Positions 49,291 to 57,804 are shown, counted from the stretch's first letter. The stretch: 64,000 bases of DNA from Thalassococcus profundi (GCF_003344785.1 NZ_QPMK01000004.1:202859-266858), one strand, 5' to 3'. Numbers and translations are program-made. Notes: a model not told the origin generated them from the sequence alone.

Positions 49291-49312
49291 CACCGCGCGC
49301 AGTCCGCCACGC

Positions 49313-49342
49313 AAGGCCCGGACCCATCGGTCCGGGCCTTTT
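49313..49342 (+). terminator. Rho-independent terminator after gap1
   Basis: Perfect 12-bp stem AAGGCCCGGACC/GGTCCGGGCCTT with a 4-base loop and a short T run, 22 bases after the gap1 stop. Confidence 0.85.
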
Positions 49343-49433
49343 CATGTCCGCCGACTCGGTCAGAAGAAACGTGACAGGCGCGCGGGGCTCTGGCATCACC
49401 GGCACCAGACCAAACCGGGAGCCGCGCCGCGCC

Positions 49434-49577
49434 ATGACCAACCGCATTGCCATCATGCTGGGGCTTGCGCTGCTGATCGCCCTGGCGGTGGATTACTGGC
49501 TTTACGACACCGAACACCTTGTGTTTCTGGCCAAGAAGTTCTTTGCTCTGCTCGATTGGATGGCCTTCTGGCGCTAG
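49434..49577 (+). CDS. 47-aa single-span membrane peptide between gap1 and gap2
   Basis: ATG 49434 opens a 47-residue peptide with one hydrophobic span (IAIMLGLALLIALAVDYWL, residues 5-23), then LVFLAKKFFALLDWMAFWR. The amphipathic tail ends in aromatic residues and Arg. I have a memory of similar small proteins beside gap in other Rhodobacterales, sometimes misnamed as GAPDH, but could not check. It lies after the gap1 terminator and just before the gap2 operator, so it likely has its own transcript. Confidence 0.68.
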   Translation: MTNRIAIMLGLALLIALAVDYWLYDTEHLVFLAKKFFALLDWMAFWR

Positions 49578-49622
49578 ATACGCCGGTGGGCCGATGGCTT
49601 GACTTGAACCGGGCGATTTGAT

Positions 49623-49636
49623 TGTTAGCGGTAACA
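49623..49636. promoter_or_regulatory. Perfect TGNTARCGNTANCA palindrome upstream of gap2
   Basis: TGTTAGCGGTAACA matches the consensus I associate with PckR/CceR-type LacI repressors at every defined position. It is 50 bases upstream of the gap2 start, an operator position. Confidence 0.6.
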
Positions 49637-49685
49637 CCCGCGCAATCGCCTCATAGAGCCGACCAGAGACAGAGGAAGGGATCAC

Positions 49686-50687
49686 ATGACCACCAAAGTT
49701 GCCATCAACGGATTCGGACGCATCGGCCGCAACGTGCTGCGCGCCATCGTGGAATCGGGCCGCACCGATATCGAGGTCATCGCCATCAACGACCTTGGCC
49801 CGGTCGAGACCAACGCTCACCTGCTGCAATTCGACAGCGTACACGGCCGTTTCCCGGCCGAGGTCAAGACCACCGAGGACACCATCGACGTGGGCCGCGG
49901 GCCGATGAAGGTCACCGCCCTGCGCGACCCGGCCGAACTGCCCTGGAGCGACGTGGACGTGGTTCTGGAATGCACCGGCATCTTCACCTCGAAGGAAAAG
50001 TGCCAGGCGCATCTGGAAAACGGCGCGAGCCGCGTGCTGATCTCGGCGCCGGGCACCAATGCCGACAAGACCATCGTCTACGGCGTCAACCACGACACGC
50101 TGACCAAGGACGACATCATCGTCAGCAACGCCTCCTGCACCACCAACTGCCTGTCGCCGGTGGCCAAGGTGCTAAACGATGCCATCGGCATCACCCGCGG
50201 TTTCATGACCACGATCCACAGCTATACCGGCGACCAGCCGACGCTGGACACCATGCACAAGGATCTTTACCGCGCCCGCGCCGCGGCCTTGAACATGATC
50301 CCCACCTCGACGGGGGCCGCCAAGGCCGTAGGCCTCGTTCTGCCCGACCTCGCCGGCAAGCTCGACGGTGTGGCGATCCGGGTGCCGACGCCGAACGTGT
50401 CGGTGGTGGATCTGACGTTCGAGGCGACGCGCGACACCTCGGTGCAAGAGATCAACGACGCGATCAAGGCCGCCGCCGACGGGCCGCTCAAGGGTATTCT
50501 CGGCTATACCGACCGGCAGCTCGTGAGCATGGATTTCAACCACGACCCGCATTCGTCGATCTTCCACATCGACCAGACCAAGGTCATGGAAGGCACCATG
50601 TGCCGCATCCTGAGCTGGTACGACAACGAATGGGGCTTCTCCAACCGCATGGCCGACACCGCCGTGGCGATGGGCAAGCTGATCTGA
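49686..50687 (+). CDS. gap: Glyceraldehyde-3-phosphate dehydrogenase, type I, copy 2
   Basis: A 333-aa canonical [13 protein letters not shown] (8-15), Asp36 in INDLG for NAD binding, catalytic Cys151 in SNASCTTNC, His in [10 protein letters not shown] and the [13 protein letters not shown]-terminal motif. It is the more typical NAD-type enzyme of the tandem pair. AGAGGAAGGGA precedes ATG 49686, and a strong operator lies upstream. It ends in a good terminator. Confidence 0.95.
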   Translation: MTTKVAINGFGRIGRNVLRAIVESGRTDIEVIAINDLGPVETNAHLLQFDSVHGRFPAEVKTTEDTIDVGRGPMKVTALRDPAELPWSDVDVVLECTGIFTSKEKCQAHLENGASRVLISAPGTNADKTIVYGVNHDTLTKDDIIVSNASCTTNCLSPVAKVLNDAIGITRGFMTTIHSYTGDQPTLDTMHKDLYRARAAALNMIPTSTGAAKAVGLVLPDLAGKLDGVAIRVPTPNVSVVDLTFEATRDTSVQEINDAIKAAADGPLKGILGYTDRQLVSMDFNHDPHSSIFHIDQTKVMEGTMCRILSWYDNEWGFSNRMADTAVAMGKLI

Positions 50688-50712
50688 CTGCGCTTTCATC
50701 GGACCGATGCAT

Positions 50713-50745
50713 GACCGGCAGGGAGCGGCCCCTGCCGGTCTTTTT
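50713..50745 (+). terminator. Rho-independent terminator after gap2
   Basis: Perfect 11-bp stem GACCGGCAGGG/CCCTGCCGGTC with a six-base loop and five T, 26 bases after the gap2 stop. Confidence 0.9.
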
Positions 50746-50780
50746 CTGTGCGGGCGGTGTTCATCGCCCGAGGCGACGCT

Positions 50781-51014
50781 TCAGTCGCCGGACACCGCGC
50801 CGCGTGAGGCGGCGTAGCCCGCTGCCGCGGGGGGCAGAAGGCTATGTGTGACAGGCGGGGGTGCGGTGAAAGCGCCGGGCAGGACCGTGTGGGCGGTCTT
50901 CGGCGCGGCCGGCGCGAGGCCGGGATCGAAACCCGCATCTTTGACGGGCGGAACGCTGTCGGTCGGCCTTTGGCCGGAAGGAGGCGGCGCAACGTGCGGT
51001 ACGGCACGGATCAT
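50781..51014 (-). CDS. Proline/alanine-rich 77-aa hypothetical protein
   Basis: ATG 51014 has AGGAGA about 8 bases upstream and opens a 77-residue peptide rich in Pro and Ala (VPHVAPPPSGQ, LAPAAPKTAH, LPPAAAGYAASRG). No domain or signal is recognised. The opposite strand also has an open frame here, so this could be non-coding; the Shine-Dalgarno is the only strong support. Confidence 0.3.
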   Translation of the reverse strand: MIRAVPHVAPPPSGQRPTDSVPPVKDAGFDPGLAPAAPKTAHTVLPGAFTAPPPVTHSLLPPAAAGYAASRGAVSGD

Positions 51015-51143
51015 CAGGATTCTCCTGCATTGCGATAAGCCCTGACTACGCCCTAAAACTTGCCAAAGGCTTACCGCTTGCGTTGCAATTTCTGCATGGC
51101 GGCTTTGGAAACGGGTCAATTGTGCTGCGCCGCAGCATGCCTA

Positions 51144-51157
51144 TGTTGGCGCTAACG
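51144..51157. promoter_or_regulatory. TGNTARCGNTANCA-like site upstream of the DUF1127 gene
   Basis: TGTTGGCGCTAACG matches 12 of 14 positions of the motif seen upstream of gap1 and gap2. It is 30 bases upstream of the DUF1127 start. Confidence 0.45.
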
Positions 51158-51186
51158 GAAGCAACGGACATTACAGGAGACACGCC

Positions 51187-51348
51187 ATGACCTTCTCCAG
51201 CCTGAAACAGCGCATCGACCGCCACCGGGCCTATTCTCGCACCCGCCGCGAACTCCGGGCCTTGCCCTTGCACGTGCGGCTCGACCTCGACATCGCCGGG
51301 ATCGAGGACCAGGTGGCGCGCCGCGCCGTCTATCGGCAGGGCGCCTGA
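51187..51348 (+). CDS. DUF1127 small protein
   Basis: A 53-aa basic peptide (MTFSSLKQRIDRHRAYSRTR, RELRALP, HVRLDLDIAGIED, QVARRAVYRQ). The RTRRELRAL...LDLDIAGIED layout is typical of DUF1127 (YjiS-like) proteins, short Arg-rich factors tied to RNA or phosphate/carbon metabolism in alphaproteobacteria. AGGAGA precedes ATG 51187. The gene is too short for routine gene calls but has clear family features. Confidence 0.8.
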   Translation: MTFSSLKQRIDRHRAYSRTRRELRALPLHVRLDLDIAGIEDQVARRAVYRQGA

Positions 51349-51355
51349 CCTATAG

Positions 51356-51450
51356 CGTTCCGCGTTTGACTTTACATGAAGATCATCACGTAACGCTTTG
51401 AAATACTGTACTTCAGTCAGCGATTGGTGAGTCAGGTTTTGCGCGGAACG
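51356..51450. repeat. 95-bp AT-richer element with 9-bp terminal inverted repeats
   Basis: CGTTCCGCG (51356-51364) and CGCGGAACG (51442-51450) are exact inverted ends around a segment less GC-rich than its surroundings, filling the gap between the DUF1127 gene and coaD. It might be a miniature inverted-repeat element or an RNA structure; no other copy was noticed in this window. Confidence 0.4.
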
Positions 51451-51452
51451 AT

Positions 51453-51944
51453 TTAGCCGAACTTGTCCTGCAGGGCGGCGCGTACCGGGGGTGTCACGAA
51501 CTTGCTGACATCCCCGCCCAGCCGGGCGATTTCCTTGACCAGCTTGGAGGCAATCGCCTGGTGCCGGGCCTCGGCCATCAGGAACACGGTCTCGATGGAA
51601 TCGTCGAGAGACCGGTTCATCCCGACCATCTGGAACTCGTATTCGAAATCCGCCACCGCCCGCAGGCCGCGGATGATCACCCCGGCGCCCACGTCGCGGG
51701 CGCAGTCGATCAGCAGGTTGTCGAAGGGATGGGCAACGATCTCGGTGCCGGTCTGCTCCGACAGGCTTTGCATCTCTGCTTCGATCATCGCGACGCGCTG
51801 GTCCAGATCAAACAGCGGACCCTTGTCGCGGTTGATCGCCACGCCGATGACCAGCCGGTCGACCAGCCGCGCCGCGCGGCGGATGATGTCGATATGCCCG
51901 TGGGTGATCGGATCGAAGGTTCCGGGATAAAGTCCGATGCGCAA
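51453..51944 (-). CDS. coaD: Pantetheine-phosphate adenylyltransferase
   Basis: Fourth step of coenzyme A synthesis. The 163-aa protein has the nucleotidyltransferase HxGH-type motif GTFDPITHGHIDII (residues 8-21), the Lys-containing NRDKGPLF, and the RGLRAVADFEYEFQM core. The only start that gives the family N-terminus MRIGLYPGTFDP is TTG at 51944, preceded by GAGGGGGG; no ATG is available there. Minus strand, between the DUF1127 gene and the CBS gene. Confidence 0.93.
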   Translation of the reverse strand: MRIGLYPGTFDPITHGHIDIIRRAARLVDRLVIGVAINRDKGPLFDLDQRVAMIEAEMQSLSEQTGTEIVAHPFDNLLIDCARDVGAGVIIRGLRAVADFEYEFQMVGMNRSLDDSIETVFLMAEARHQAIASKLVKEIARLGGDVSKFVTPPVRAALQDKFG

Positions 51945-52091
51945 AAGCTGCCCCCCTCTGGCCGTGACGGGCGCAAGATCAAAGGGGGCCGCCCCGCATC
52001 CGCCCGTGCGTCTTTCAGTTGCGCTGCACGCAACAATATTGCGCACGCCAATGCAAGCGCGAAGTGCCCGGCCCTGCCCCGCGTCGCGGAA

Positions 52092-52526
52092 TCAGTAGCC
52101 CATGATCATGCCTTCGAGGGCGCTTTTTTCCATCGCCAGTTCGCTCAGCCGTGCCTTGACCACGTCGCCGATGGTGATGAGGCCCACAAGGGTCCCGTCT
52201 TCGATCACCGGCATGTGGCGAAACCGGCCTTCGGTCATGCGCTTGAGCACCGAATCCGCCTCTTCGTCGCGATGCGTGGTCTGCAATTTCGAGGTCATGT
52301 ACTCGCTGACCTTCGCGTCGAGGCATGCGGCGCCGTTGGCGGCCAGATGCTTGACGATGTCGCGCTCCGAAAGGATGCCCAGGGCGACCGATCCGTCTTC
52401 CGAAATGACGACCGTCCCGATGCGCCGTTCCGCCAGCAGCTTGGCCGCGTCCGACACCAGGGCGTCGGGCGGCACGGTGACCACGCCGTCATCGGCCTTG
52501 CTTTTCAGAATATGGTGCACCTGCAT
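52092..52526 (-). CDS. CBS-domain pair protein
   Basis: A 144-aa protein made of two CBS motifs (about residues 8-62 and 75-130: ILSERDIVKHLA and LVGLITIGDVVKARL). Such stand-alone pairs bind adenine nucleotides and regulate partner proteins; the IKxxL region and hydrophobic GT/S-rich strands are typical. No partner can be inferred from the neighbours coaD and a LysR gene. Confidence 0.87.
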   Translation of the reverse strand: MQVHHILKSKADDGVVTVPPDALVSDAAKLLAERRIGTVVISEDGSVALGILSERDIVKHLAANGAACLDAKVSEYMTSKLQTTHRDEEADSVLKRMTEGRFRHMPVIEDGTLVGLITIGDVVKARLSELAMEKSALEGMIMGY

Positions 52527-52588
52527 CTTGAAAACCTCCCGCGATCAATGCGTTGTCTTCTCAGCGTCCCCCTGCGATGGCCGATCTG

Positions 52589-53482
52589 TCAAGTCAGACC
52601 TTCGAGTCTCTGCACTTCTTTGCGCAATCCGTCCGCCAGGGCGGCGGAAAACCGGTTCATGCGCTCGAGCCGCCGGTCGTCGGCATGACGCACGAGGTAG
52701 AAGCTGCGCGTGAGGCTGATCCGGTCGGGCAGCACCTTCACCAGGTCCGGTGCGGCGGGCAGCGCGAAATCGTGCACGATGCCCAGCCCCGCCCCCTGCC
52801 GCAGCCACTGGAACTGCACCGCCACGGAATTCGACGCAAGGTCGACCCGGTCAAGCCCCATCTCGGCCAGGTAGTCGAGTTCCTTGTCGAAGACCATGTC
52901 GGGAATGTAGCCGACCACCGGATGTTCCCGCAGAGCGTCCAGCCCGGTCACCGGCGCCTGGGCATCAAGGTAGCCGCGGGTCGCGGCAAGGTGCAGACGG
53001 TAGTCGGTGATCTTCTGCACGCTCAGCCGCCCGGCATTGGGCGGGCTCACGGTGATCGCCATGTCCGCCTCGCGCTTGGACAGGTTCACCACGCGCGGCA
53101 GAGACAGGATCTGCAATTCCAGCGCCGGGTTGTCGCGCGCGATCGCGGCGCAGACCTGCGGCAGAAGAAAGGTGGCGCAGCCGTCCGGCGCGCCGATGCG
53201 GATCTGGCCAGACAGGCCCTCGGTCGCGCCCGCCACCGCCTCGGACGCGGCCTGCATCGCCTGTTCGGCCTCCTCGGCATGGCGCAGGAGCCGCCCGCCC
53301 GCCTCGGTCAGCGCATAACCCTGCGGCGACTTGGCGAAGAGCGGCGTGCCCAACTCCTGTTCCAGACGCGCGATGCGCCGGCCCACGGTCGCCGGGTCCA
53401 TCCGCAGGGTGCGGCCCGCGCCCGACAGGCTTTCGCCGCGCGCGACGGACAGGAAAATCCGCATGTCATCCCAGCGTTCCAT
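52589..53482 (-). CDS. LysR-family regulator, divergent from mmsA
   Basis: A 297-aa regulator: HTH about residues 5-58 (LSGAGRTLRMDPATVGRRIARLEQELGTPLF) and a substrate-binding-protein-like effector domain. ATG 53482 has an AGGGCAGGG sequence upstream; longer in-frame starts read across the operator region. It is divergent from mmsA by 98 bp, so it probably controls valine or thymine catabolism genes. Confidence 0.85.
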   Translation of the reverse strand: MERWDDMRIFLSVARGESLSGAGRTLRMDPATVGRRIARLEQELGTPLFAKSPQGYALTEAGGRLLRHAEEAEQAMQAASEAVAGATEGLSGQIRIGAPDGCATFLLPQVCAAIARDNPALELQILSLPRVVNLSKREADMAITVSPPNAGRLSVQKITDYRLHLAATRGYLDAQAPVTGLDALREHPVVGYIPDMVFDKELDYLAEMGLDRVDLASNSVAVQFQWLRQGAGLGIVHDFALPAAPDLVKVLPDRISLTRSFYLVRHADDRRLERMNRFSAALADGLRKEVQRLEGLT

Positions 53483-53490
53483 CGCCCTGC

Positions 53491-53550
53491 CCTTGCAATC
53501 TTGCAAAACCTTTTTGGAAACTTGCCCCTGTGACAGGCAAAATTGCAAGG
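53491..53550. promoter_or_regulatory. LysR operator region between lysR and mmsA
   Basis: CCTTGCAAT (53491-53499) and ATTGCAAGG (53542-53550) are exact inverted arms; inside lie a second CTTGCAAAA and TTGCC-N9-GGCAA. Multiple T-N11-A-type boxes between divergent starts are typical of LysR control. Confidence 0.6.
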
Positions 53551-53580
53551 CTAGAGTGGCGGCAAAATCAGGAGGATTCC

Positions 53581-55080
53581 ATGCAAGAGCTGACACATTA
53601 CATCGACGGCGCCCAGGTCAAGGGCGGCTCGGGCCGCTTTGCCGACGTCATGAACCCCGCCACCGGCGAGGTGCAGGCCCGCGTGCCGCTGGCCAGCGCC
53701 GACGAGTTGAACGATGCCGTCGCCCGCGCCGCCGAGGCACAGAAAGCCTGGGGCGCCACCAACCCGCAGCGCCGCGCGCGGGTGATGATGAAGTTCGGCG
53801 CGCTGATCAACGAACACATGGACGAACTGGCCGAACTGGTCAGCCGCGAACACGGCAAGACCCTGCCCGACGGTCGCGGCGACGTGCAGCGCGGGCTCGA
53901 GGTGGTCGAGGTCTGCATGGGCGCGCCGCACATGCTCAAGGGCGAGTTCACCGACGATGGCGGCCCGGGCATCGACCTGTGGTCCATGCGCCAACCCCTT
54001 GGCGTCGTTGCCGGAATTACACCCTTCAACTTCCCCGCCATGATCCCGCTGTGGAAGATGGCCCCGGCGCTGGCCTGCGGCAACGCGATGATCCTGAAGC
54101 CGTCGGAACGCTGTCCCTCGACGTCGCTGCGTCTCGCCGAACTGCTGAAGGAAGCCGGCCTGCCCGACGGCGTGCTGCAGGTGGTCAACGGCGACAAGGA
54201 GGTCGTGGACGCGATCCTCGACAACGAGACGATCCAGGCGGTGGGCTTCGTCGGCTCCACCCCGATCGCGCAGTACATCTACGGCCGCGCCGCCAACAAC
54301 GGCAAGCGCGCGCAGTGCTTCGGCGGCGCCAAGAACCACATGATCATCATGCCCGACGCCGACCTCGACAAGGCCGCCGACGCTCTGGTGGGCGCGGGCT
54401 ATGGCGCGGCGGGCGAACGCTGCATGGCGATCTCGGTTGCGGTTCCGGTGGGCGAGGAAACCGCCGACCGGCTCATCGAAAAGCTGGTGCCGCGGGTCGA
54501 AAAGCTCAAGGTCGGCCCCTACACCGCCGGGGAAGACGTGGATTACGGACCGGTCATCACCGCGCAAGCGAAAGAGCGGATCGAACGGCTCATCACCTCG
54601 GGCGTCGACCAGGGCGCGGAGCTGGTCATCGACGGTCGCAACTTCTCCCTGCAAGGCTATGAAAACGGGTACTTTATCGGCCCGTCGCTGTTCGACCGCG
54701 CGACCCCGGACATGGAGATTTACAAAGAGGAAATCTTTGGCCCCGTCCTGACCCAGGTGCGCGCCGGCTCTTACGAAGAGGCGCTGAAGCTGACCATGGA
54801 CAACCCCTACGGCAACGGCACGGCGATCTACACCGCCGATGGCGACACCGCCCGCGACTTCGCCCATCGGGTCAACGTGGGCATGGTCGGCATCAACTTC
54901 CCCATCCCGGTGCCGCTCAGCTATCACACCTTTGGCGGCTGGAAGAAATCGGCCTTCGGCGACCTCAACCAGTACGGCCCCGACGCCTTCCGCTTCTACA
55001 CCAAGACCAAGACCGTCACCGCGCGCTGGTTCTCGGGCATCAAGGACGGCGGCGAGTTCAACTTCAAGCCGATGGATTGA
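53581..55080 (+). CDS. mmsA: Methylmalonate-semialdehyde dehydrogenase (CoA-acylating)
   Basis: Converts methylmalonate semialdehyde plus CoA and NAD to propionyl-CoA and CO2, the last step of valine degradation. The 499-aa ALDH has Cys281 in GERCMAISV and, as known for this family, Asn in place of the general-base Glu (FGGAKNHMIIMPDA, 248-261). TPFNFPAMIPLWKM and the C-terminal FPIPVPLSYHTFGGWKKSAFGD are diagnostic. ATG 53581 follows AGGAGG. Confidence 0.95.
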   Translation: MQELTHYIDGAQVKGGSGRFADVMNPATGEVQARVPLASADELNDAVARAAEAQKAWGATNPQRRARVMMKFGALINEHMDELAELVSREHGKTLPDGRGDVQRGLEVVEVCMGAPHMLKGEFTDDGGPGIDLWSMRQPLGVVAGITPFNFPAMIPLWKMAPALACGNAMILKPSERCPSTSLRLAELLKEAGLPDGVLQVVNGDKEVVDAILDNETIQAVGFVGSTPIAQYIYGRAANNGKRAQCFGGAKNHMIIMPDADLDKAADALVGAGYGAAGERCMAISVAVPVGEETADRLIEKLVPRVEKLKVGPYTAGEDVDYGPVITAQAKERIERLITSGVDQGAELVIDGRNFSLQGYENGYFIGPSLFDRATPDMEIYKEEIFGPVLTQVRAGSYEEALKLTMDNPYGNGTAIYTADGDTARDFAHRVNVGMVGINFPIPVPLSYHTFGGWKKSAFGDLNQYGPDAFRFYTKTKTVTARWFSGIKDGGEFNFKPMD

Positions 55081-55219
55081 GGCCGAACGCCATCCGACCG
55101 ACAGACGCCGGGCCATCGCGCCCGGCGTTTTCTTTCGGCACCGGTGCCCGGGCGCGCCCACTTGCCCTGCGCGCCCCGCTCTGCTCAAGTGACATGCGCA
55201 GCGCATCGGGGAGGAGCCC

Positions 55220-56347
55220 ATGCAGGAACCCGCCTTCAGCATCGGCATCGAAGAGGAGTACCTTCTCGTCGATCCCGACACCATGGCCCTGGCCGAGGCG
55301 CCCGTGGGCCTGATGGAGGCCTGCGCGGCAGAGCTCGAAGACCAGGTCAGCCCGGAATTCCTGCAGTGCCAGATCGAGATCGGCACCAAGGTCTGCGCCG
55401 ACATCGGTGCGGCGCGCGACGACCTCAAGCGCCTGCGCAGCGCCGTGGCCAAGCACGCGGGCAGGTTCGGCCTCGCGCCCATCGCCGCCTCCTGCCACCC
55501 GCTCGCGGACTGGAAACAGCAGACCCACACCGACAAGGACCGCTACAACGCGCTCAGCCGCGACATGGGCGGCATCGTCCGGCGGATGCTGATCTGCGGC
55601 TGCCACGTGCACGTGGGCATCGACGACAACTGGCTGCGCACCGACCTCATGCGGCAGATGTCGTATTTCCTGCCGCACCTGCTGGCGCTTTCGACCTCCT
55701 CGCCGTTCTGGCAGGGCGAGGACACCAAGATGGCCTCGTATCGCATCTCGGTCTTCGACAACATGCCGCGCACCGGACTGCCGCCGCAGTTCGAGACCTG
55801 GGAGGATTTCCAGCGCTCGGTGCAGATCCTCAAGGACGTGGGCGTGATCGAGGACAGCTCCAAGATCTGGTGGGACCTGCGGCCCTCCGCCGCCTATCCG
55901 ACGCTCGAGACGCGGATCATGGACGTCTCGCCTCGGCTCGAACACACGCTGACGCTGGCGGCGTTGAATCAGTGCCTGCTGCGGATGCTCTGGCGGCTTC
56001 GGGTGAAGAACCAGCGCTGGCGCATCTACGACCGCTTCCTCATCGGCGAAAACCGCTGGCGCGCGCAGCGCTACGGCGTGACCGAGGGGCTGATCGACTT
56101 CGGCCAGGGCGCCATCGTGCCCTTCGAGACGCTGGTCGAGGAACTGATCGCGCTGATCGAGGAAGACGCCGGCATACTCAACTGCCACCGCGAGGTCGAA
56201 CGCGCGCGCGAAATCGTCCAATGCGGCACCTCGGCCAGCCGCCAACGCCGTGTCGCCGAAGAGGCCAAGGCCGCTGGCCAGGATCACGAAGGGCAGATGC
56301 GCGCCGTGGTGGCGCATCTGATCGAGGAGTTCATGGCCGATGTCTGA
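55220..56347 (+). CDS. YbdK-type carboxylate-amine ligase (GshA-like)
   Basis: A 375-aa protein of the glutamate-cysteine ligase 2 family. [13 protein letters not shown] near the N-terminus carries the Mg/ATP glutamates; [10 protein letters not shown] and the [16 protein letters not shown] segments are the other family motifs. YbdK has weak glutamate-cysteine ligase activity in E. coli; the physiological substrate is unclear. It follows mmsA by 139 bases on the same strand. Confidence 0.85.
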   Translation: MQEPAFSIGIEEEYLLVDPDTMALAEAPVGLMEACAAELEDQVSPEFLQCQIEIGTKVCADIGAARDDLKRLRSAVAKHAGRFGLAPIAASCHPLADWKQQTHTDKDRYNALSRDMGGIVRRMLICGCHVHVGIDDNWLRTDLMRQMSYFLPHLLALSTSSPFWQGEDTKMASYRISVFDNMPRTGLPPQFETWEDFQRSVQILKDVGVIEDSSKIWWDLRPSAAYPTLETRIMDVSPRLEHTLTLAALNQCLLRMLWRLRVKNQRWRIYDRFLIGENRWRAQRYGVTEGLIDFGQGAIVPFETLVEELIALIEEDAGILNCHREVERAREIVQCGTSASRQRRVAEEAKAAGQDHEGQMRAVVAHLIEEFMADV

Positions 56348-56374
56348 CGCACGCCGCCGCCCGCGCCAAAAATC

Positions 56375-56425
56375 CCCCGTGGATTTTTGCCAATTTTCCT
56401 TGAGGAAAATTGCCTCCGGCGGCAG
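56375..56425 (+). repeat. Pair of AT-rich hairpins
   Basis: AATCC-CCCGT-GGATT followed by CAATTTTCC-TTGA-GGAAAATTG in the 141-bp gap before the acyl-CoA dehydrogenase gene. The style resembles the paired hairpins at 19191-19255; possibly mRNA-processing or repeat elements. Confidence 0.45.
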
Positions 56426-56488
56426 GTTGCGTGAGATGAATTAAACATCCGTTCAATTCCGACCACCGACACTCCCGAACGAGGCCCC

Positions 56489-57631
56489 ATGGATTTCGCG
56501 CTCTCCGACGAACAAACCGCCATCTTCGACATGGCTTTCGCTTTCGGGCAGGAACGGATCGCCCCCCATGCCCGCACCTGGGAAGCCGAGGGCACCATTC
56601 CCAAGGATCTCTGGCCGCGCCTCGCGGAGCTTGGCTTCGGCGGCCTCTATGTCTCCGAAGAGGCAGGCGGCGCGGGCCTCAGCCGGCTCGACGCCACGCT
56701 GGTCTTCGAGGCGCTCAGCATGGCCTGCCCCTCGGTCGCGGCCTTCCTGTCGATCCACAACATGTGCGCGCGCATGATCGACAGCTTCGGCTCGGACGAG
56801 ATGAAGGCCCGAGTCCTTCCGTCCGCGCTGTCCATGAACACCGTGTTCAGCTACTGCCTGACTGAACCGGGATCGGGCTCCGACGCCGCGGCACTCAAGA
56901 CCCGCGCCAGCCGCAGCAACGCGGGCTACGTGCTGAACGGCACCAAGGCCTTCATCTCCGGCGGCGGCTATTCCGACGCCTATGTCACCATGGTCCGCAC
57001 CGGCGAGGACGGCCCGCGCGGCATCACCGCGCTGCTGGTCGAGGACGGGGCACCGGGCCTCAGCTTCGGCGGGCTCGAGGACAAGATGGGCTGGCGCAGC
57101 CAACCCACCCGCGCGGTTCAGTTCGATGACTGCCAAGTCCCGTCCGAGGCGCTGCTGGGCGAGGAAGGCCAGGGCTTCCGCTATGCCATGGCGGGGCTCG
57201 ACGGCGGGCGGCTCAACATCGCCGCCTGCTCACTGGGCGCGGCGCAGGCGGGTCTGAACGCGACGCTCGCCTACATGTCCGAGCGCACCGCCTTCGGCAA
57301 ACCCATCGACCAGTTCCAGGCCCTGCAATTCCGCCTCGCCGACATGGAGATCGAATTGCAGGCCGCCCGCACCTTCCTGCGCCAGGCCGCCTGGAAACTC
57401 GATACCGGCGCGCCCGATGCCACCAAGTTCTGCGCCATGGCCAAGAAATTCGTCACCGAAACCGGTTCGAGGACCGTCGACCAGTGCCTGCAACTGCACG
57501 GCGGCTATGGCTACCTCGCGGACTACGGCATCGAGAAACTGGTCCGCGACCTGCGCGTGCACCAGATCCTCGAAGGCACCAACGAAATCATGCGTCTGAT
57601 CGTGGCGCGGCAGATGCTCACCAATGCCTGA
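56489..57631 (+). CDS. Acyl-CoA dehydrogenase, probably isobutyryl-CoA dehydrogenase
   Basis: A 380-aa FAD enzyme with YCLTEPGSGSDAAALKT, the YGYLADYGIEKLVRDLRVHQI helix and catalytic Glu in LEGTNEIM near 363. GLxDKMGWRSQPT and IHNMCARMID are like isobutyryl-CoA dehydrogenase (ACAD8). The hydrolase-MmsB fusion downstream and mmsA upstream place it in valine catabolism, oxidising isobutyryl-CoA to methacrylyl-CoA. Substrate is inferred from context and not from a diagnostic residue. Confidence 0.88.
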   Translation: MDFALSDEQTAIFDMAFAFGQERIAPHARTWEAEGTIPKDLWPRLAELGFGGLYVSEEAGGAGLSRLDATLVFEALSMACPSVAAFLSIHNMCARMIDSFGSDEMKARVLPSALSMNTVFSYCLTEPGSGSDAAALKTRASRSNAGYVLNGTKAFISGGGYSDAYVTMVRTGEDGPRGITALLVEDGAPGLSFGGLEDKMGWRSQPTRAVQFDDCQVPSEALLGEEGQGFRYAMAGLDGGRLNIAACSLGAAQAGLNATLAYMSERTAFGKPIDQFQALQFRLADMEIELQAARTFLRQAAWKLDTGAPDATKFCAMAKKFVTETGSRTVDQCLQLHGGYGYLADYGIEKLVRDLRVHQILEGTNEIMRLIVARQMLTNA

Positions 57632-57640
57632 CGCTCCCTG

Positions 57641-57694
57641 CTTCATCTTGCACCGCGAGTTTTGCAGGGCAAAACTTGCGGAAAACCTCCGGGG
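57641..57694 (-). repeat. Extragenic repeat family B, copy 2 (inverted)
   Basis: On the minus strand it matches 10113-10167: CCCCGGAGGTTTTCCG, the GTTTTGCCCTGCAAAAC hairpin, and CTCGCGGTGCAAGATGAAG. It begins 9 bases after the acyl-CoA dehydrogenase stop. Confidence 0.75.
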
Positions 57695-57776
57695 GTCCGG
57701 GGGCTGGCCCCCGGTTTTACCTGCGTCCGGGGGCTGGCCCCCGGTTTTACCTGCGTCCTGGGGCTGGCCCCCGGTC
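57695..57776 (+). repeat. Three 30-bp tandem repeats
   Basis: Units start at 57695, 57725 and 57755. Each contains the GGGGGCTGGCCCCC hairpin followed by CGGTTTTACCTGC; the first two are identical, the third is partial with one change. They fill the gap before the hydrolase-MmsB fusion and extend its upstream open frame. Confidence 0.85.
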
Positions 57777-57804
57777 CGACCTTCTCAACAGACGTGACGC
57801 CGCC

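Noticed and set aside
50848-51045. Plus-strand 65-codon frame opposite the Pro-rich peptide gene
   Set aside because: No ribosome-binding site and no hydrophobic or domain feature; the minus-strand frame has AGGAGA before its ATG.
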